Shown piece after piece: positions 54,212 through 64,000 of a DNA stretch of 64,000 bases. A model generated the notes under the pieces. It ran no database searches, had not been told where the DNA came from, and saw nothing but the letters and a program-made list of their open reading frames with translations. The translations under genes were made by a program, and so were the position numbers. The stretch is taken from assembly GCF_002750855.1 (NCBI RefSeq), contig NZ_NWUC01000002.1, forward strand, positions 186,001-250,000. The letters run 5' to 3'. Within the stretch, counting starts at the first letter, position 1, and each line of letters begins with the position of its first letter. The stretch is from Neopararhizobium haloflavum. GTDB taxonomy: Bacteria; Pseudomonadota; Alphaproteobacteria; Rhizobiales; Rhizobiaceae.

Positions 54212-54509
54212 GCACGGCTCGATTGAAATCAACGTTCCGACCGGCTCGCGTGTCCGGCGCCTGCAATTTCAAATAGGCGGCGACTGCGTCTGAAAGCGCT
54301 GGACGTTTCGTCGTTGCGAGCGACCTCCAGCAATTGTCGATCAGACGGCGCGAGCACCACGCTGGCGGGCGATTGGGACGGCACCTTTCCAAACATGCAA
54401 TATGAATGGCTTGTGGCCGTCCTCGGTCGAAGGGCGATGCCGAGAGCACAATGCTGGAATTTTCAAGCACGACACGCTATATGACTATCTACATGGTCAG
54501 GAGTGTCAC
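54212..54509. other. Spacer upstream of the toxin-antitoxin pair
   Basis: About 300 bases. Apart from a doubtful 55-codon minus-strand frame at 54229-54396 I see nothing coding. The promoter of the toxin-antitoxin pair must lie near its 3' end. AT-rich sequence at 54475-54495 is the likely -10 region. Confidence 0.4.
54229..54396 (-). CDS. Doubtful small ORF
   Basis: A 55-codon frame starting MFGKVPSQSPASVVLAPSDR and ending in GHASRSER. It is mildly basic, has no recognised domain and no good ribosome binding site. It could be a remnant of a gene displaced by the toxin-antitoxin insertion. Confidence 0.2.
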   Translation of the reverse strand: MFGKVPSQSPASVVLAPSDRQLLEVARNDETSSAFRRSRRLFEIAGAGHASRSER

Positions 54510-54752
54510 ATGGATGCGGTCAAGCTGGCGGATGCCAAAGCCCATCTGAGCGAGCTGGTCGACCGGGTCGAGGCTGGCGACTCGATCGACATCACCCGCC
54601 GCGGCAAGCGCGTCGCGCGGCTCACCGCCGTCGCTAGACCCCGCAAACCGATCGATGCCGCGCTGCTCCAGTCGCTGACAGCGGCAATTCCCTCCCAATC
54701 CCAGAGCGCCGCCGATCTCGTGCGGTCGATGCGGGACAGCGACCGCTACTGA
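54510..54752 (+). CDS. Antitoxin, Phd/YefM family
   Basis: An 80-residue protein from the ATG at 54510 with CAGGAG upstream. The N-terminal Phd/YefM fold is seen in [20 protein letters not shown] and the strand [15 protein letters not shown]. The C-terminal half is less ordered, as expected for the toxin-binding tail. It would bind its own promoter and neutralise the PIN toxin encoded next. The stop overlaps the toxin's ATG by one base (TGATG). Confidence 0.88.
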   Translation: MDAVKLADAKAHLSELVDRVEAGDSIDITRRGKRVARLTAVARPRKPIDAALLQSLTAAIPSQSQSAADLVRSMRDSDRY

Positions 54753-55177
54753 TGCTCTATCTCGATACGTCGCTGATCGTCGCGGGGCTCTCCAATGAAG
54801 CTCTGACGTCGCGCGTTCAGGCCTGGCTGGCGGAACAGGACCCGGCGCAGCTTCTGATCAGCGACTGGACCGTCACTGAAATGTCGTCCGCGATGGCAAT
54901 CAAGCTGCGGACTGGGCAGATCACTCTGGAGCACCGCGCGGCGGCGCTGGCCATGTTCAACAAGCTGGTCGCCGAGAGCTTCACCGCGCTGCCCGTGATG
55001 GGTGGGCAGTTCAGGGCGGCGGCGAGGTTTGCCGATCAGCATAGCTTGGGGCTTCGCGCTGGAGACGCGCTGCACCTCGCCATTGCCTCAGAGCATGGTG
55101 CCACGGTGCACACGCTCGACCTACGGCTCGCCGAGGCGGGGCCGGCGCTCGGTGTGCCGGTGCAGTTGCTGACATGA
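54752..55177 (+). CDS. VapC-type PIN-domain toxin
   Basis: A 141-residue PIN nuclease. The acidic site is complete: Asp5 (YLDTSLIV), Glu43 (WTVTEMSSA), Asp105 ([12 protein letters not shown]) and Asp123 (LDLRLAEAG). PIN toxins cleave tRNA or rRNA. Coupling to the Phd-like antitoxin gene by TGATG marks a type II module. Base composition is close to the neighbours, so recent transfer is not evident. Confidence 0.9.
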   Translation: MLYLDTSLIVAGLSNEALTSRVQAWLAEQDPAQLLISDWTVTEMSSAMAIKLRTGQITLEHRAAALAMFNKLVAESFTALPVMGGQFRAAARFADQHSLGLRAGDALHLAIASEHGATVHTLDLRLAEAGPALGVPVQLLT

Positions 55178-55368
55178 ACGGGCCCCCGCCCTCTCGGCCG
55201 GTCCATTCGGCAGCCTCCATGGCGGGTGACCGGTCCGGCGAGCCGACTGATGCGATCGTCGCGGCCGGCTAGCCGGTTTGCGAGAAGCGGCAATCAGTCA
55301 GCGCTTCAGACAAGCCGCCGGATGCGCAAGGCTCTTTTGCAGAAGGTGTTTTTCGTGGAAGGACTGAA

Positions 55369-56931
55369 TCATTCCCACTCGATCGTCCCCGGGGGCTTGG
55401 ATGTCACGTCGTAGACGACGCGGTTGATGCCCTTGACCTCGTTGATGAGGCGGGTTGCCGTGCGGCCGAGGAAGTCCATGTCGTAGGGGTAGAAATCGGC
55501 TGTCATGCCATCGACGGAGGTCACCGCTCTGAGGGCGCAGACGAATTCGTAGGTGCGGCCGTCGCCCATGACGCCGACGGTCTGGACGGGGAGCAGGACA
55601 GCGAAGGCCTGCCAGATGGCGTCGTAGAGGCCGGCCTTGCGGATTTCGTCGAGATAGATCGCGTCAGCCTCTTTCAGGATTTCCAGCTTCTCGCGGGTGA
55701 TTCCGCCGGGGCAGCGGATGGCGAGGCCGGGGCCGGGAAACGGGTGGCGGCCGATGAAATGGTCCGGCAGACCGAGCTCCTTGCCGAGAATGCGCACCTC
55801 GTCCTTGAAGAGTTCGCGCAGCGGCTCGACGAGCTGCATGTTCATGCGCTCGGGCAGGCCGCCGACATTGTGATGCGACTTGATGGTGACCGACGGGCCG
55901 CCGGTGAAGGAGACGCTTTCGATGACATCGGGATAGAGCGTGCCCTGGGCAAGGAAATCGGCGCCGCCGAGCTTCTTCGCCTCTTCCTCAAACACCTCAA
56001 TGAACAAACGGCCGATCGTCTTGCGCTTTTTCTCCGGGTCGCTCTCGCCTTCCAGCGCGCCGATGAAGCGATCCTCCGCCTCCACGAGGATAAGCGGCAG
56101 ATTGTAGTGCTCGCGGAACATGGCGACGACCTCGGCCGCCTCGTTCTTCCGCATCAGGCCGTGGTCGACCAGGATGCAGGTCAGCTGTTCACCGACGGCC
56201 TCGTGGATCAAGAGCGCGGCGACGGAGCTGTCGACACCGCCGGACAGCGCGCAGATGACCTTGCGATCGCCGACCTGGTCGCGGATCGCCTGAACGGCCT
56301 GTTCGCGATAGGCAGCCATCGTCCAGTCGCCGGCAAGGCCGGCGATCTTGTGGACGAAATTCGACAAAAGGCGCGCACCGTCTGGCGTATGAACCACTTC
56401 GGGGTGGAATTGCACGGCATAGAACCTGCGGGCTTCGTCGGCGATGGCCGCGAAGGGGGCGCCGGTCGATGTGCCGATCACCGCAAAGCCATCGGGCAAT
56501 GCCGTGACGCGGTCGCCGTGGCTCATCCAGACCTGGTGGCGGGAGCCCTCCTCCCAGACGCCTTCGAACAGCGCGCTGTCCTTGCGGATATCGAGGAAGG
56601 CGCGACCGAACTCGCGGTGGTGGCCGCCCTCGACCCGGCCGCCAAGCTGGGCACACATGATCTGCTCGCCATAGCAGATGCCAAGCACCGGAAGGCCGCT
56701 CTCGAAAACGATCTGCGGTGCGCGGGGGCTGCCGGTTTCGATGGACGAGGCCGGCCCGCCCGACAGGATCACCGCCTTTGGGCCGATGCGGTGAAAGGCG
56801 TCTTCGGCCAGTTGAAACGGAACGATCTCGGAGTAGACGCCCGCCTCGCGCACGCGGCGCGCGATCAGCTGGGTCACCTGGCTTCCGAAATCGATGATGA
56901 GGACGGTGTCGGGATGTTCGGCGATGCTCAT
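55369..56931 (-). CDS. guaA: GMP synthase (glutamine-hydrolysing)
   Basis: A 520-residue enzyme converting XMP to GMP. The N-terminal class I glutaminase has the nucleophile Cys86 in [10 protein letters not shown]. The ATP-pyrophosphatase domain has [15 protein letters not shown] near residue 230. The C-terminal dimerisation domain ends in KPPGTIEWE. Length is normal. guaB lies at the other end of this block. Confidence 0.97.
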   Translation of the reverse strand: MSIAEHPDTVLIIDFGSQVTQLIARRVREAGVYSEIVPFQLAEDAFHRIGPKAVILSGGPASSIETGSPRAPQIVFESGLPVLGICYGEQIMCAQLGGRVEGGHHREFGRAFLDIRKDSALFEGVWEEGSRHQVWMSHGDRVTALPDGFAVIGTSTGAPFAAIADEARRFYAVQFHPEVVHTPDGARLLSNFVHKIAGLAGDWTMAAYREQAVQAIRDQVGDRKVICALSGGVDSSVAALLIHEAVGEQLTCILVDHGLMRKNEAAEVVAMFREHYNLPLILVEAEDRFIGALEGESDPEKKRKTIGRLFIEVFEEEAKKLGGADFLAQGTLYPDVIESVSFTGGPSVTIKSHHNVGGLPERMNMQLVEPLRELFKDEVRILGKELGLPDHFIGRHPFPGPGLAIRCPGGITREKLEILKEADAIYLDEIRKAGLYDAIWQAFAVLLPVQTVGVMGDGRTYEFVCALRAVTSVDGMTADFYPYDMDFLGRTATRLINEVKGINRVVYDVTSKPPGTIEWE

Positions 56932-56971
56932 GGCGAGCCTTTAGAGAAAAGGCGCGTGCGTTGCAACACGC

Positions 56972-57622
56972 TCATGACGCGGCGGGCAGATCGATGAGGC
57001 CGTCTTCCAGCGCGTCACCGAGACGGTCGACCGCGGCGGCGAGCTTTTCATCGATCACATCGAGATATTCGGTCCAATGATCGATGTGATGCAGATCGCT
57101 CGCGCCATCCGATATCCCGCGCAGCGCCACCAGCGGAACGGAAAAATGCTGACAGGCGCGCAGCACCGCGAAGGTTTCCATATCGACCATGTCGGCATCG
57201 ATCGCTTCATAAGCGCTGCCCGAAACGATGTTCGCCCCGGTGGAAAGCGTCGCTTCGTCGATGCCCGGCACGCGCAGCGGCAGCGCAACCACCGCCGGCA
57301 AATCGAGGAAGGGGGTCCTTCCCTTCTCGAAGCCAAGGGGCGAGGCATCCATGTCGCGATAGGCGACGCTCGTCGCCTGATAGATGGCCGTCTGCCCCAA
57401 TCGCCGCGAGCCGGCCGATCCCAGCGACACGACCAGGTCCGGACAATCCTTTCCCGAGCAAAGCCGGCAAAGCGCCGCTGTCAGGACCACCGCCGCTTCG
57501 ACGGGACCGACGCCAGTGAAGAGCGGTTCGAAACGGACCTGCAGGCTGCGGCCATATTCGGCGGTGGCGGCCATCACGAACAGCACCCGACGGCCGGCAA
57601 AGCGCGTGGGACGCACGATCAT
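56972..57622 (-). CDS. MTA/SAH nucleosidase-like phosphorylase
   Basis: A 216-residue member of the PNP_UDP_1 family. VVSLGSAGSRRLGQTAIYQA marks the core, DADMVDMETFAVLRACQHFS carries the purine/ribose-binding Met-Glu, and GISDGASDLHHIDHW the catalytic Asp. It likely cleaves methylthioadenosine or S-adenosylhomocysteine; some relatives act on other nucleosides. Its start overlaps the stop of the thioesterase gene as ATGA, so the two are coupled. Confidence 0.87.
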   Translation of the reverse strand: MIVRPTRFAGRRVLFVMAATAEYGRSLQVRFEPLFTGVGPVEAAVVLTAALCRLCSGKDCPDLVVSLGSAGSRRLGQTAIYQATSVAYRDMDASPLGFEKGRTPFLDLPAVVALPLRVPGIDEATLSTGANIVSGSAYEAIDADMVDMETFAVLRACQHFSVPLVALRGISDGASDLHHIDHWTEYLDVIDEKLAAAVDRLGDALEDGLIDLPAAS

Positions 57623-58074
57623 CCGGCAAGGCCCTCGCGGCCGCGCACCACCATCATCGTCCCGGTCATCGAAGCGATGAGACGGGGCGGCTGGGTGTCG
57701 CTCAGCGCATAGGCGCGGCCATCGGACACTATGATGGTGGAGCCCGGCTTGGTCACCTCGCCGCGAAAGACGAAACGCTCGCCGCGGCCGGGCGACATGA
57801 GGTTGATCTTGAACTCGATGGTGAGCACGGCGGAATCGGCCGGCATGATCGAATAGGCCGCGTAGCCGCAGGCCGAATCGAGCGCCGTGGAGATGATGCC
57901 GGCATGGAGAAAACCATGCTGCTGCGTCAGTTTCCCGTCATAGGGCAGCTCTATCTCGACGGTGCCGTGTTCCACCCTGGTCAGCTCGGCACCGATCGTC
58001 TGCATCGCCTGCTGGCGGTCGAAGCTGGCGCGCACGCGTGTCTTGAACTCGGGATTGATGTCTTCAGCGTTCAT
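57619..58074 (-). CDS. PaaI-family hotdog thioesterase
   Basis: A 151-residue hotdog-fold protein. The signature LTQQHGFLHAGIISTALDSACGYAA is that of the PaaI/4HBT group, with the catalytic Asp in the DSACG segment. It is expected to hydrolyse acyl-CoA thioesters, with unknown specificity. It overlaps the nucleosidase gene by four bases. Confidence 0.87.
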   Translation of the reverse strand: MNAEDINPEFKTRVRASFDRQQAMQTIGAELTRVEHGTVEIELPYDGKLTQQHGFLHAGIISTALDSACGYAAYSIMPADSAVLTIEFKINLMSPGRGERFVFRGEVTKPGSTIIVSDGRAYALSDTQPPRLIASMTGTMMVVRGREGLAG

Positions 58075-58165
58075 CGGCGCATCTCAGTTCGCAATTGCGA
58101 GATAAACATGGCGGGCCGAGAAAGCGCAAGCACGACGTTGGTCGCGCGATCATCACGCCCAGCGC

Positions 58166-58621
58166 TCAGTTAAGGCGCCATATCTCGAAATTGAGTACGC
58201 TGGCCAAGCCCACCCACGCCAGATAGGGGACGAAGAGGATCGCGCTCAGCCTGTCGCGGCGCCATGAAAGGGCGATGAACACCAGGATCGCGAGGAAGAA
58301 CGGGGCGATGACCGGAAGCGCCAGATCGGGCCGTTGCAATGTGAAGAAAACCGGCGTCCAGGCAAAATTGAGGGCAAGCTGGATCCACCATGCCACCATC
58401 GGCGCGCTGGCGGCGCCGCCGCGCGCGAATGTGCGGGCGCCGGCGATGGCGACCAGAATGTAGAGGATCGTCCAGGCCGGGCCGAAGACCCAGTCCGGCG
58501 GATTGAAGGGCGGCTTTGCCAGCGCCTGATACCATTCGCCGGGCGTGTTGGTCAGCCCGATCACCATGCCTCCGCCAAGGGTCAGGATGAGGAAAAGAAG
58601 CAACAATCGCAGATTGGACAT
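58166..58621 (-). CDS. TspO/MBR-family protein
   Basis: A 151-residue five-helix membrane protein. WYQALAKPPFNPPDWVFGPA and WTILYILVAIAGARTFARGG are the hallmark blocks with conserved Trp and Pro residues. TspO binds porphyrins and modulates tetrapyrrole and stress responses in Rhodobacter. Size is close to the family norm of about 155. Confidence 0.93.
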   Translation of the reverse strand: MSNLRLLLLFLILTLGGGMVIGLTNTPGEWYQALAKPPFNPPDWVFGPAWTILYILVAIAGARTFARGGAASAPMVAWWIQLALNFAWTPVFFTLQRPDLALPVIAPFFLAILVFIALSWRRDRLSAILFVPYLAWVGLASVLNFEIWRLN

Positions 58622-58716
58622 GGTCTGTTGTTCCGCTGAATAGCCTTCCTGCTTATCTGGAGCGCGGGCATGGCGATGGCGAGCCCCCGCGAAGGACGAG
58701 GCGGCGGGAGACGTCT

Positions 58717-60006
58717 TCAGGCGGTGCGCTTGAAGACGGCGAAAAAGAACCCGTCCGTTCCGCTCAGGGCCGGCGTCAGGGCAAGCCCGCCCTGCGTGGT
58801 CATGCGTGGCCTGGCGCCCGTTTCACCGATATGCGTCTGCCAAAGATCGGCGGCGGCCTCAGCAGAAAAATCGACGTTTTCGGCGAGGAAGCGCCGGGCC
58901 TGTACCTCGTTTTCCTCCGGGAGGACCGAGCAGGTGACATAGGCCAGGGTGCCACCGGGGCGGACATAGCGGCTCGCCGACGAGAGCACGGCGGCCTGCT
59001 GCGCCAAGCGCTCCTCGACGTTTCGCGCCGTCAGCCGCCATTTGGTGTCGGGTCGACGGCGCCAGGTTCCGCTGCCGGTGCATGGCGCATCGACGAGTAC
59101 GCGGTCCATGCGCCCGGCCAGCATGGCCAGATCGTCGGCGGCATCGTGCACCTGGACATTGCGGGTGCCGGCGCGCTTCAGCCGCTCGATGATCGGCGCG
59201 AGGCGTCCACGATCGGCGTCGTAGGCGTGGACCTGGCCCTTGTTCTCCATCGCGGCCGCCATCGCCAGCGTCTTGCCACCGCCGCCGGCACAGAAATCGA
59301 GCACATTCTCGCCCGCCGCCGCGCCGAAGAGTGCGGCGACGATCTGGCTGCCTTCATCCTGAACCTCGAACCAGCCTTTCTGATAGGCCAGTTCGGCGGT
59401 GACATTGGGATGCCGCTGGGGACCGGCGACCGGATCGATGCGCAGGCCATGCGGCGCGGTGGGTGCCGGGTGAGCGCCGGTGCGCGCCATGGCCTTTGCC
59501 ACCTTCGCGCGGTCGGCTTTCAGCGTGTTGACGCGCAGATCAAGCGGTGGACGCTCATTGAGCGCGCGGGCTTCGGCCAGCCAATCCTCGCCGAACGCCG
59601 ACATGAGAGAAGAAATCAGCCATTCCGGCATGTCGGCCTGAACGTGATGCGGCGCGCTGGTGAGGTCCTTTTCCTGCCAAGACGCCAGCCATTCGGGCGC
59701 GGGTGGAGGCGGCGCGAAACGATCGCCCTCAAGCGCATGCGCGACCTCATCCGGCGCGATCTTCCATTGGCGATAAATCACCGCATATGCCATCGCAGCC
59801 GGCGCATCGCTGTCCATCAGCCATTGATGGCTGAGTTTCAGCCTCAACGCGTCATAGACAATGTTGCCGATGGCGGCGCGATCGCCCGAACCGGCGAAAC
59901 GATGGCTCAGGCCCCAGTCCTTGAGCGCATCCGCCACCGGCCGATGGCGGGTCTCGATGTCAGACAGAATGTCGATGGCTGCCGCCAGCCTGCCGCCGAG
60001 GCGCAT
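58717..60006 (-). CDS. RsmB/NOP-family RNA (cytosine-5) methyltransferase
   Basis: A 429-residue class I methyltransferase from the ATG at 60006, with AAAGGAAAG upstream. An N-terminal NusB-like domain is followed by a SAM loop VLDFCAGGGGKTLAMAAAME and the two cysteine motifs DAPCTGSGTWRRRPDTKWR and YVTCSVLPEENE; the second provides the nucleophile. It would make m5C in rRNA, probably 16S. In E. coli the target is C967, but the position here is unverified. Confidence 0.92.
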   Translation of the reverse strand: MRLGGRLAAAIDILSDIETRHRPVADALKDWGLSHRFAGSGDRAAIGNIVYDALRLKLSHQWLMDSDAPAAMAYAVIYRQWKIAPDEVAHALEGDRFAPPPPAPEWLASWQEKDLTSAPHHVQADMPEWLISSLMSAFGEDWLAEARALNERPPLDLRVNTLKADRAKVAKAMARTGAHPAPTAPHGLRIDPVAGPQRHPNVTAELAYQKGWFEVQDEGSQIVAALFGAAAGENVLDFCAGGGGKTLAMAAAMENKGQVHAYDADRGRLAPIIERLKRAGTRNVQVHDAADDLAMLAGRMDRVLVDAPCTGSGTWRRRPDTKWRLTARNVEERLAQQAAVLSSASRYVRPGGTLAYVTCSVLPEENEVQARRFLAENVDFSAEAAADLWQTHIGETGARPRMTTQGGLALTPALSGTDGFFFAVFKRTA

Positions 60007-60068
60007 GGAGCTTTCCTTTGGATCGGGAACGGTGTCGGGTCGGCTGCTCAATAGCCTGCCCGACGGAC

Positions 60069-60098
60069 AAAGAAAAGCCGGGGCGCGCCGGCCCCGGC
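60069..60098 (-). terminator. Terminator of katA
   Basis: On the minus strand GCCGGGGC (complement of 60091-60098) pairs with GCCCCGGC (complement of 60077-60084), followed by TTTTCTTT. It lies just after the catalase stop at 60140. Confidence 0.88.
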
Positions 60099-60139
60099 CT
60101 TCATCTCAGACAGTCCCTTCCCTCTTGGGAACGAGGAAA

Positions 60140-61657
60140 CTACTCGGCCGCTTCCTGCGGCGTGTGCTCGGTGACGGGCGCGGCATTGGGCTTGTAGCCG
60201 CCTTCCGCCTTGATCTTTTCCCAAGCCTTGCGCACGCCTGCCTCATAGTCCGGATGGACCTTCTTGAACTCGGCAAGCTGCCGCTCGCAGATCACTTCGG
60301 GAACGTCGCCCCAGGTGCCAGCGATGTTGTTGAACAGACGTTCCTTCTCATCAGCCTCGAGAACTCTTTCGAAGAGCACCCGGACCTGGCTGTAGTCGTC
60401 GTTGCCGACACGGTGGTTGTAGCGGTCGGCGTCGCCCGAGATGCGGAGCGGCGGCTCCTTGGCTGCCGGCTGCTCGACCGGCCCACCGAAGGAATTCGGC
60501 TCGTAGTATGCGTTCGGCGTGCCCGTTGCGATGCCACCATAGACATTCATCTCACCATCCTTGTGGTAATGATGAACGGGGCATTTCGGCCGGTTGACCG
60601 GGATCTGCTCGTAATGCGTGCCGAGGCGGTAGCGGTGTGCGTCGGCATAGGAGAAGACACGCGCCTGCAGCATCTTGTCCGGCGAGTACGAAATGCCCGG
60701 AACGACGTTTGACGGCGAGAACGCGGCGTTCTCGATTTCCGCGAAGTAGTTGTCGGCGTTACGGTTCAGCTCGAAGTAGCCAATGTCGATCGGCGGATAC
60801 TCGTCGTGCGGCCAGACCTTGGTGAGGTCGAACGGATTGTAGGAGGTCTTCTCCGCATCCATTTCCGGCATGATCTGCACCTGGACCTTCCAGCGCGGAT
60901 AGTCGCCGTCCTCGATCGTGTTGAACAGGTGCTCCTGATAGCTCTCGCGGGTCTTGCCGATGATCTGTTCGGCTTCGGCATTGGTGTAATGCTTGTGGCC
61001 CTGCTCGGTCTTGAAGTGGAACTTGACCCAGAAACGCTCGCCGGCATCATTCCAGAACGAGAAGGTGTGCGAGCCGTAGCCGTTCATGTTCATCGGGGTC
61101 TGCGGCAGGCCACGGTCGGACATCAGGATGGTGACCTGATGGAGCGACTCAGGTGACAGCGACCAGAAATCCCACATGGCGGTCGGCGAGCGCATGTTGG
61201 TCTTCGGGTGACGCTTCTGCGTGTGGATGAAGTCGGCGAACTTGTAGGGATCGCGCACGAAGAAGACCGGCGTGTTGTTGCCGACGAGGTCCCAGTTGCC
61301 TTCCTCCGTGTAGAACTTCAGCGCGAAGCCGCGCACGTCGCGCTCGGCATCGGCCGCGCCGAGTTCGCCGGCAACGGTGGAAAAGCGCGCCAGCATCGGG
61401 GTTTCGGCGCCCGGCTGAAGGCATTTCGCCTTGGTGTATTTGGAGATGTCGCCGGTGATCTTCAGCGTGCCGTGCGCACCCCACCCCTTGGCGTGAACGG
61501 TGCGCTCGGGAATGCGCTCGCGGTTCTGGTGCGCCAGCTTCTCGATCAGCTGGTAGTCCTGCATCAGGAGCGGACCGCGTTCCCCGGCGGTCAGGGAATT
61601 CTGGTTGTCCGGCACGGGAGCGCCGGCAGATGTCGTCAATGTCGGTCCTTTGGACAT
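60140..61657 (-). CDS. katA: Catalase
   Basis: A 505-residue monofunctional haem catalase of the small-subunit clade. The distal His is in [15 protein letters not shown] (His55), the distal Asn is in [13 protein letters not shown], and the haem-ligand Tyr is in [14 protein letters not shown]. The length fits clade 3. It decomposes hydrogen peroxide in the cytoplasm. It is divergent from oxyR, with a strong OxyR-type site between them, so induction by peroxide is likely. Confidence 0.97.
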   Translation of the reverse strand: MSKGPTLTTSAGAPVPDNQNSLTAGERGPLLMQDYQLIEKLAHQNRERIPERTVHAKGWGAHGTLKITGDISKYTKAKCLQPGAETPMLARFSTVAGELGAADAERDVRGFALKFYTEEGNWDLVGNNTPVFFVRDPYKFADFIHTQKRHPKTNMRSPTAMWDFWSLSPESLHQVTILMSDRGLPQTPMNMNGYGSHTFSFWNDAGERFWVKFHFKTEQGHKHYTNAEAEQIIGKTRESYQEHLFNTIEDGDYPRWKVQVQIMPEMDAEKTSYNPFDLTKVWPHDEYPPIDIGYFELNRNADNYFAEIENAAFSPSNVVPGISYSPDKMLQARVFSYADAHRYRLGTHYEQIPVNRPKCPVHHYHKDGEMNVYGGIATGTPNAYYEPNSFGGPVEQPAAKEPPLRISGDADRYNHRVGNDDYSQVRVLFERVLEADEKERLFNNIAGTWGDVPEVICERQLAEFKKVHPDYEAGVRKAWEKIKAEGGYKPNAAPVTEHTPQEAAE

Positions 61658-61738
61658 GACCTTCCTCCTTGGTTCGAGCTTGGTTCTTGTAGCTGTTGAT
61701 TGTGACCTTGATATCGCATGCAGGGCTGATAATTTCCA

Positions 61739-61775
61739 ATTGGATTTTTATTGGTTCTAAATAGGATTTTCCTAT
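61739..61775. promoter_or_regulatory. OxyR operator between katA and oxyR
   Basis: ATAG-N7-CTAT occurs exactly at 61761-61775. A weaker relative (ATTG-N7-ATTG) lies at 61739-61753, exactly 22 bases upstream, two helical turns away. The published OxyR consensus is two ATAG-N7-CTAT units 7 bases apart. The pair covers the oxyR start region and the divergent katA promoter. Confidence 0.75.
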
Positions 61776-61787
61776 CATGGCACGGAC

Positions 61788-62726
61788 ATGACGACTCTGA
61801 AGCAGATGCGCTATTTCGATGCGTTGGCGACGACGAGACACTTCGGCCGGGCCGCTGAACTCGTCCATGTCAGCCAACCGGCGCTTTCGGCCCAGATCGC
61901 CGAACTGGAGCGGCACCTCGGCACGAAGCTGGTCGAGCGCGGCCGCCGCGCCACGATGCTGACACCTGACGGCGACAGGCTTTTGCCGAAGATCAGGGCG
62001 ATTCTTGCAGATGTCGATGCGCTGGAGGTCGGACTGCGGCGCCACGCGGACCCTTTGACCGGGCGCCTGCGCGTCGGAATCATCCCAACGGTCGCGCCCT
62101 ATCTCGTCCCGGCGCTCGTGCCACATGTGCGCAAACACTATCCGAAGCTGGAAATCGAACTGAAGGAGGCGGTGACGGCGACGCTGGTCAGCGATCTGCT
62201 TCACGGACAGGTCGATGCGGTGATCGCAGCGCTGCCGGTGGAGGAAGACGGCGTCGCCAGCCGTTTCCTCTTCGAAGACCGCTTCCTGATGGCCTGCGCC
62301 GACGACGAGACCACGATCCTGATGTCGCCGATGGCGCAGGACCAGGTCGATGTCAGCCGTCTTCTGCTTCTGGAAGAAGGGCATTGCATGCGCGACCAGG
62401 CCCTTGCGGTCTGCGAGGCCGCGCCGGGCCGACGGATCGTCAACTACGGCGCGACATCGATGGCCACCCTCTTGCAGATGGTCAGCCACGGCCTTGGATT
62501 GACGCTCATTCCGGAAATCGCCGTCCGTTCGGAAGGCGGACGTCACCGCATGCGGATCGTGCCTTTCGCCGAGCCGCAGCCATCGCGGCAGATCGGGCTG
62601 CTGACACGCGATTCCAGCGGCCGGTCAGCCGATTTCGAAGCCTTCGCAGAGGCTGCCCGCACCTGCGGCGAGGCCTTGCTGCTTCCGGGCACCGATCAGG
62701 CGACCGCCAGGCGGAATGCGAAATAG
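61788..62726 (+). CDS. oxyR: Hydrogen peroxide-responsive LysR regulator
   Basis: A 312-residue LysR-type regulator. The winged helix-turn-helix lies in residues about 1-60 (HFGRAAELVHVSQPALSAQI). The redox pair Cys200 and Cys209 in EEGHCMRDQALAVC has the nine-residue spacing of E. coli Cys199/Cys208, which supports a true peroxide sensor. It is divergent from katA. Its 3' end overlaps the convergent MAPEG gene by 31 bases. Confidence 0.96.
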   Translation: MTTLKQMRYFDALATTRHFGRAAELVHVSQPALSAQIAELERHLGTKLVERGRRATMLTPDGDRLLPKIRAILADVDALEVGLRRHADPLTGRLRVGIIPTVAPYLVPALVPHVRKHYPKLEIELKEAVTATLVSDLLHGQVDAVIAALPVEEDGVASRFLFEDRFLMACADDETTILMSPMAQDQVDVSRLLLLEEGHCMRDQALAVCEAAPGRRIVNYGATSMATLLQMVSHGLGLTLIPEIAVRSEGGRHRMRIVPFAEPQPSRQIGLLTRDSSGRSADFEAFAEAARTCGEALLLPGTDQATARRNAK

Positions 62727-63112
62727 AGCCACAACAGCCCGTTGAGCACGAAGCCGGCGATAAAGGCGGGACGACGCCGGCGCAGATCGTTCGATGTGAC
62801 GTGGACATAAGCGTGCACGACCCGCGAGGCCACGAACAGCCAGGCGAGGATGACGACCACGACATTCGCCGCTGCGATCATGTAGAGCCCGAAGCAGGCG
62901 AAGATGAACAGCATCGGCAATTCGAACTGATTGATCAGATTGCGGATGACTGTCGCGCTCTGTTCGGGCTCGACATTCGGCACGAGGAAGGCCCGCGCCT
63001 CGACCTCGCCGCGTTTGACCGCGCCGACACGCCGTTTCGACGCCAGGAAATAGACACCATAGATTAGAGCGACCTGAACGATCACCGGCCAGAAGATTGC
63101 TGTCGAGCCCAT
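62696..63112 (-). CDS. MAPEG-family membrane protein
   Basis: A 138-residue protein with four hydrophobic helices of the MAPEG glutathione-transferase-like family. The N-terminal helix IFWPVIVQVALIYGVYFLAS is followed by a basic loop (KRRVGAVKRGEVEARAFLV), then NLINQFELPMLFIFACFGLY with the conserved Asn-Glu type contacts, and a final HVTSNDLRRRRPAFIAGFV. Substrate unknown. It follows guaB by 9 bases on the same strand, as in many rhizobia. Confidence 0.87.
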   Translation of the reverse strand: MGSTAIFWPVIVQVALIYGVYFLASKRRVGAVKRGEVEARAFLVPNVEPEQSATVIRNLINQFELPMLFIFACFGLYMIAAANVVVVILAWLFVASRVVHAYVHVTSNDLRRRRPAFIAGFVLNGLLWLYFAFRLAVA

Positions 63113-63121
63113 TTCGCCCCC

Positions 63122-64000
<879 letters not shown>

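Overview
The window looks like a piece of the main chromosome of a GC-rich alphaproteobacterium of the order Hyphomicrobiales (Rhizobiales). The evidence is the split F0 ATP synthase cluster with both b and b' subunits, separate glyQ and glyS genes, tlyA next to a RumA-type methyltransferase downstream of dxs, a BTLCP transglutaminase-like protein, a DUF6101-like protein, SbmA/BacA, NnrU and the purD/HPE1-like pair. I cannot name genus or species. About 64 protein genes are supported. I see no rRNA, tRNA, CRISPR array, insertion sequence or prophage.

Layout. 0-10 kb: dxs, a HisKA_2-type sensor kinase, tlyA, an rRNA/tRNA uracil methyltransferase, an MscS channel, and an acyl-CoA dehydrogenase plus enoyl-CoA hydratase pair. 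10-18 kb: Sua5/TsaC, a GlcD-type FAD dehydrogenase, a DUF6101-like protein behind a structured leader, two adjacent small secreted proteins sharing a repeated F-G-D motif, a BTLCP protein, ubiA, purD and an HPE1-like protein. 18-28 kb: a PH-domain protein, glyS preceded by a striking 118-bp tandem repeat, a VOC protein, an isochorismatase-like hydrolase, glyQ, an S49 peptidase, an NCS1 transporter, a TrmN6-type methyltransferase and a DUF2007 protein. 28-35 kb: a polyprenyl diphosphate synthase, a TPR protein translationally coupled to ispE, moaB, a glycosyltransferase-like protein, a radical SAM protein and rnhB. 35-48 kb: the atpI-B-E-F'-F operon with a clear promoter and terminator, a SleB-type hydrolase, der, a TPR_21-like protein, nnrU, sbmA/bacA, a BCCT transporter, an MFS transporter and an alpha/beta hydrolase.

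48-54 kb is a small catabolic or uptake island: a divergent FadR/GntR regulator, a NrtA/SsuA-like binding protein, an ABC permease and ATPase joined in one frame, a second permease, an FAH-family hydrolase, then a TauE/SafE exporter. Near-identical inverted repeats flank the promoter region. A Phd/VapC-type toxin-antitoxin pair follows. 55-64 kb: guaA, an MTA/SAH nucleosidase, a PaaI thioesterase, TspO, an RsmB-type methyltransferase, katA divergent from oxyR with a good OxyR operator between them, a MAPEG protein and the 3' part of guaB, which runs off the window.

Most of the window is ordinary housekeeping sequence. The observations I would follow first are: (1) three direct 118-bp repeats that copy the glyS start region and create a chain of overlapping 41-codon ORFs leading into glyS; (2) the ABC permease/ATPase fusion, which a one-base change explains exactly; (3) the paired F-G-D repeat secreted proteins with structured, AT-rich flanks; (4) the leader upstream of the DUF6101-like gene, which offers two mutually exclusive pairings, one covering the ribosome binding site.
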